Of a stretch of 64,000 nt of DNA, positions 62,659 to 64,000 are shown piece by piece. A program made the translations under genes and the position numbers. Below the pieces are notes generated by a model, which was not told the DNA's origin, ran no database searches, and saw only the letters and a list, made by a program, of their open reading frames with translations. The DNA comes from Streptomyces griseoloalbus (GTDB lineage: Bacteria; Actinomycetota; Actinomycetes; Streptomycetales; Streptomycetaceae). The DNA is taken from contig BMUD01000003.1 in NCBI GenBank assembly GCA_014650015.1, forward strand, positions 124,001 to 188,000. The letters are read 5' to 3'. Numbering within the stretch: position 1 is the first letter of the stretch; each line of letters opens with the position of its first letter.

Positions 62659-63695
62659 TTGGCCCCCTCCTTCACCAGCGCGGGCGACTGTTCGTGGTGC
62701 ACCACGTCGATCTGCAGTCCCTGTTCGCGCAGGAAGCCGATCGGCACGACGTTGTCCTCGTAGCGGCCGGGCAGTTCGATGCGCATCCGGCCGACCTGCA
62801 GGCCGCCCACGGTGTCGATGGCTGCGCCGAGGATCGATATGTCGATGTTGTAGGTGCGCGACAGCTGGGAGATGACCGGCTGGGTCGCGCTCTCGCCCTG
62901 GAAGGTGACGTCGAGGACGGTGCGGTCGTCGCCGGAGGCCTCGCCGCCGACCGGGAAGAGCGCGGCGGCCAGTTCGGAGCCGGGGGTGGCGAGCAGTTCG
63001 GTGACCGTGCCGGACTCGACGATGCGGCCCTTGTCCATGAGGGCGGCCGAGTCGCAGATCGACTTCACGACGTCCATCTCGTGGGTGATGAGCAGGACGG
63101 TGAGTCCGAGCTGCCGGTTCAGGTCGCGCAGGAGCGCGAGGATCGAGCGGGTGGTCTCGGGGTCGAGGGCACTGGTGGCCTCGTCGGAGAGCAGCACCTT
63201 GGGGTCGCCGGCCAGCGCGCGGGCGATGCCGACCCGCTGCTTCTGACCGCCGGACAGCTGGGCGGGGTAGGCCTTGGCCTTGTCGGCGAGGCCGACCAGG
63301 TCGAGCAGCTCCAGCGCCCTGCTGGAACGTTCCTTCCCTGATGTGCCGAGGATTTCCAGCGGGAGCTCGACGTTGTCCTGCACCGTGCGGGAGGACAACA
63401 GGTTGAAGTGCTGGAAGACCATGCCGATGCGGCTGCGCGCCTGCCGCAGCTCCCGGCCGGCGCGCGGACCGCGGCCGGCGAGCGCGGTGAGGTCCTGGCC
63501 GGCCACGGTCACCGTGCCCGAGGTGGGGCGTTCCAGCAGGTTGACGCAGCGGATGAGGGAGGACTTGCCGGCACCGGACTGGCCGATGACGCCGTAGACC
63601 TCGCCCTCGCGAACGTGCAGGTCGACGCCGTCCAGGGCGGTGACCTCGCGGCCGCGGGAGCGGTAGACCTTCGTGAGGCCCGTAGTGGTGATCAC
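62655..63695 (-). CDS. metN: Methionine ABC transporter ATPase MetN
   Basis: 346 residues. Walker A GQSGAGKSS (~38-46), signature LSGGQKQRVGIARAL (~140), Walker B VLLSDEATSALDP, switch His in LITHEMDVVK. The C-terminal ~80 residues form the NIL domain (GLQVGRMRIELPGRYEDNVVPIGFLREQGLQIDVV), which binds methionine and inhibits transport when the cell is full. The start is GTG at 63695. First gene of metN-metI-metQ. Confidence 0.95.
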   Translation of the reverse strand: MITTTGLTKVYRSRGREVTALDGVDLHVREGEVYGVIGQSGAGKSSLIRCVNLLERPTSGTVTVAGQDLTALAGRGPRAGRELRQARSRIGMVFQHFNLLSSRTVQDNVELPLEILGTSGKERSSRALELLDLVGLADKAKAYPAQLSGGQKQRVGIARALAGDPKVLLSDEATSALDPETTRSILALLRDLNRQLGLTVLLITHEMDVVKSICDSAALMDKGRIVESGTVTELLATPGSELAAALFPVGGEASGDDRTVLDVTFQGESATQPVISQLSRTYNIDISILGAAIDTVGGLQVGRMRIELPGRYEDNVVPIGFLREQGLQIDVVHHEQSPALVKEGAK

Positions 63696-64000
63696 GTGGG
63701 GTTTCCGTCACTGTCGAGTGCGCGGCGCGTCGTGGGCGCCGGGCACGAGGCATTCAGGGTCGAAAGCAGCCTGGGCGCACGGATCTCGCGGGCGGCGGAG
63801 GAAGCCGTGGAGGAGGAACGTGCGCGCGGGGGCGTGGCTCAGTCGCGTATGCGGCGCATGCGGCCGGACATGAGCGGGCTCTCGCTTCGGGGCGCGAGGC
63901 TCAGCTGGTGCGGGGGCCCTCTAGAAGGCGCGCATTCGGCACTGACACATACAACGAGCACCGGGCGTCAGGGTCGCCTCGGTCGCAGCGGTGCGGTCGC
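63696..64000. other. Upstream region of metN, to the window edge
   Basis: About 300 bases with no large gene. A 10-codon ORF (63871-63839) and a CTCGC/GCGAG hairpin (63881-63898) may belong to a leader. I could not fit a SAM riboswitch. The region is incomplete at 64000. Confidence 0.4.
63839..63871 (-). CDS. Possible 10-residue leader peptide upstream of metN
   Basis: Encodes MSGRMRRIRD followed by TGA, 143 bases before metN. Two of ten residues are Met and there is a GCGAGAG upstream. It could be a translated leader in methionine control, but short Arg-rich ORFs arise easily at this GC content. Confidence 0.25.
   Translation of the reverse strand: MSGRMRRIRD

Noticed and set aside
63696-64000. 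Possible SAM riboswitch upstream of metN
   Set aside because: The core elements of SAM-I/SAM-II classes were not found on the minus strand.

Overview
The window is high-GC actinobacterial chromosome, almost certainly from a Streptomyces species. Evidence: strong GC bias at third codon positions, frequent GTG and some TTG starts, an SsgB sporulation protein, a Tat-dependent lipoprotein, a PIM lipid locus, and a gene order (relA-apt-secF-secD-yajC-ruvBAC-yebC-pdxT-pdxS ... thrS ... ssgB ... cob genes ... metQIN) that I recall from the Streptomyces core chromosome. The window opens inside rpsD and ends upstream of metN.

Layout. 1-7.6 kb: rpsD (partial), rarA, a VKOR protein, hisS behind a metallo-hydrolase, then a membrane-anchored cyclophilin and a DUF349 protein on the other strand, closed by a strong bidirectional terminator. 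7.6-19.4 kb: a long leftward block for stringent response (relA), purine salvage (apt), protein export (secD, secF, yajC), Holliday junction processing (ruvA, ruvB, ruvC), a YebC regulator and PLP synthesis (pdxS, pdxT). Several genes overlap by four bases, and hairpins split the block into transcription units. 19.5-30.6 kb: an IS481-like remnant, the phosphatidylinositol mannoside locus (pgsA, acyltransferase, pimA, a LemA-like protein), an EF-G-like GTPase, a large unknown membrane protein, a MITE-like element, a HIT hydrolase and thrS.

30.6-43 kb is the most accessory-looking part. A 408-residue unknown gene is coupled to a DUF4365 (PD-(D/E)xK-like) gene and faces a DEDDh exonuclease. Then comes a 7.5-kb segment bounded by two identical tRNA-Val(CAC) genes in direct orientation. 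This segment carries an SRPBCC protein, a Tat-exported 911-residue protein like exo-rhamnogalacturonan lyases, a YesL-like membrane protein and a complete sugar ABC importer with LacI-type operators in front of it. Together these read as a pectin (rhamnogalacturonan I) capture and uptake locus. ssgB, a CGNR zinc-finger regulator and small membrane proteins follow.

43-64 kb: a DsbA-like protein, acetyltransferases, a pabB-pabC pair for folate p-aminobenzoate, a five-tRNA cluster (Gly, Cys, three Val-GAC), a zinc ribbon protein, an APH-like phosphotransferase, a Ser/Thr kinase, a cobalamin set (cobA-type bifunctional siroheme/SUMT enzyme, a very large BluB-CobT fusion with an ~800-residue low-complexity N-terminus, CobL) with a coupled SpoU RNA methyltransferase, and a methionine importer metNIQ. 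No phage genes, CRISPR array or biosynthetic gene cluster core enzyme was seen. The best candidates for something new are the tRNA-bounded rhamnogalacturonan segment, the DUF4365/unknown/exonuclease trio, and the disordered extension of the BluB-CobT enzyme. Gene starts are my own choices from ribosome-binding sites and overlaps and are not experimentally supported.
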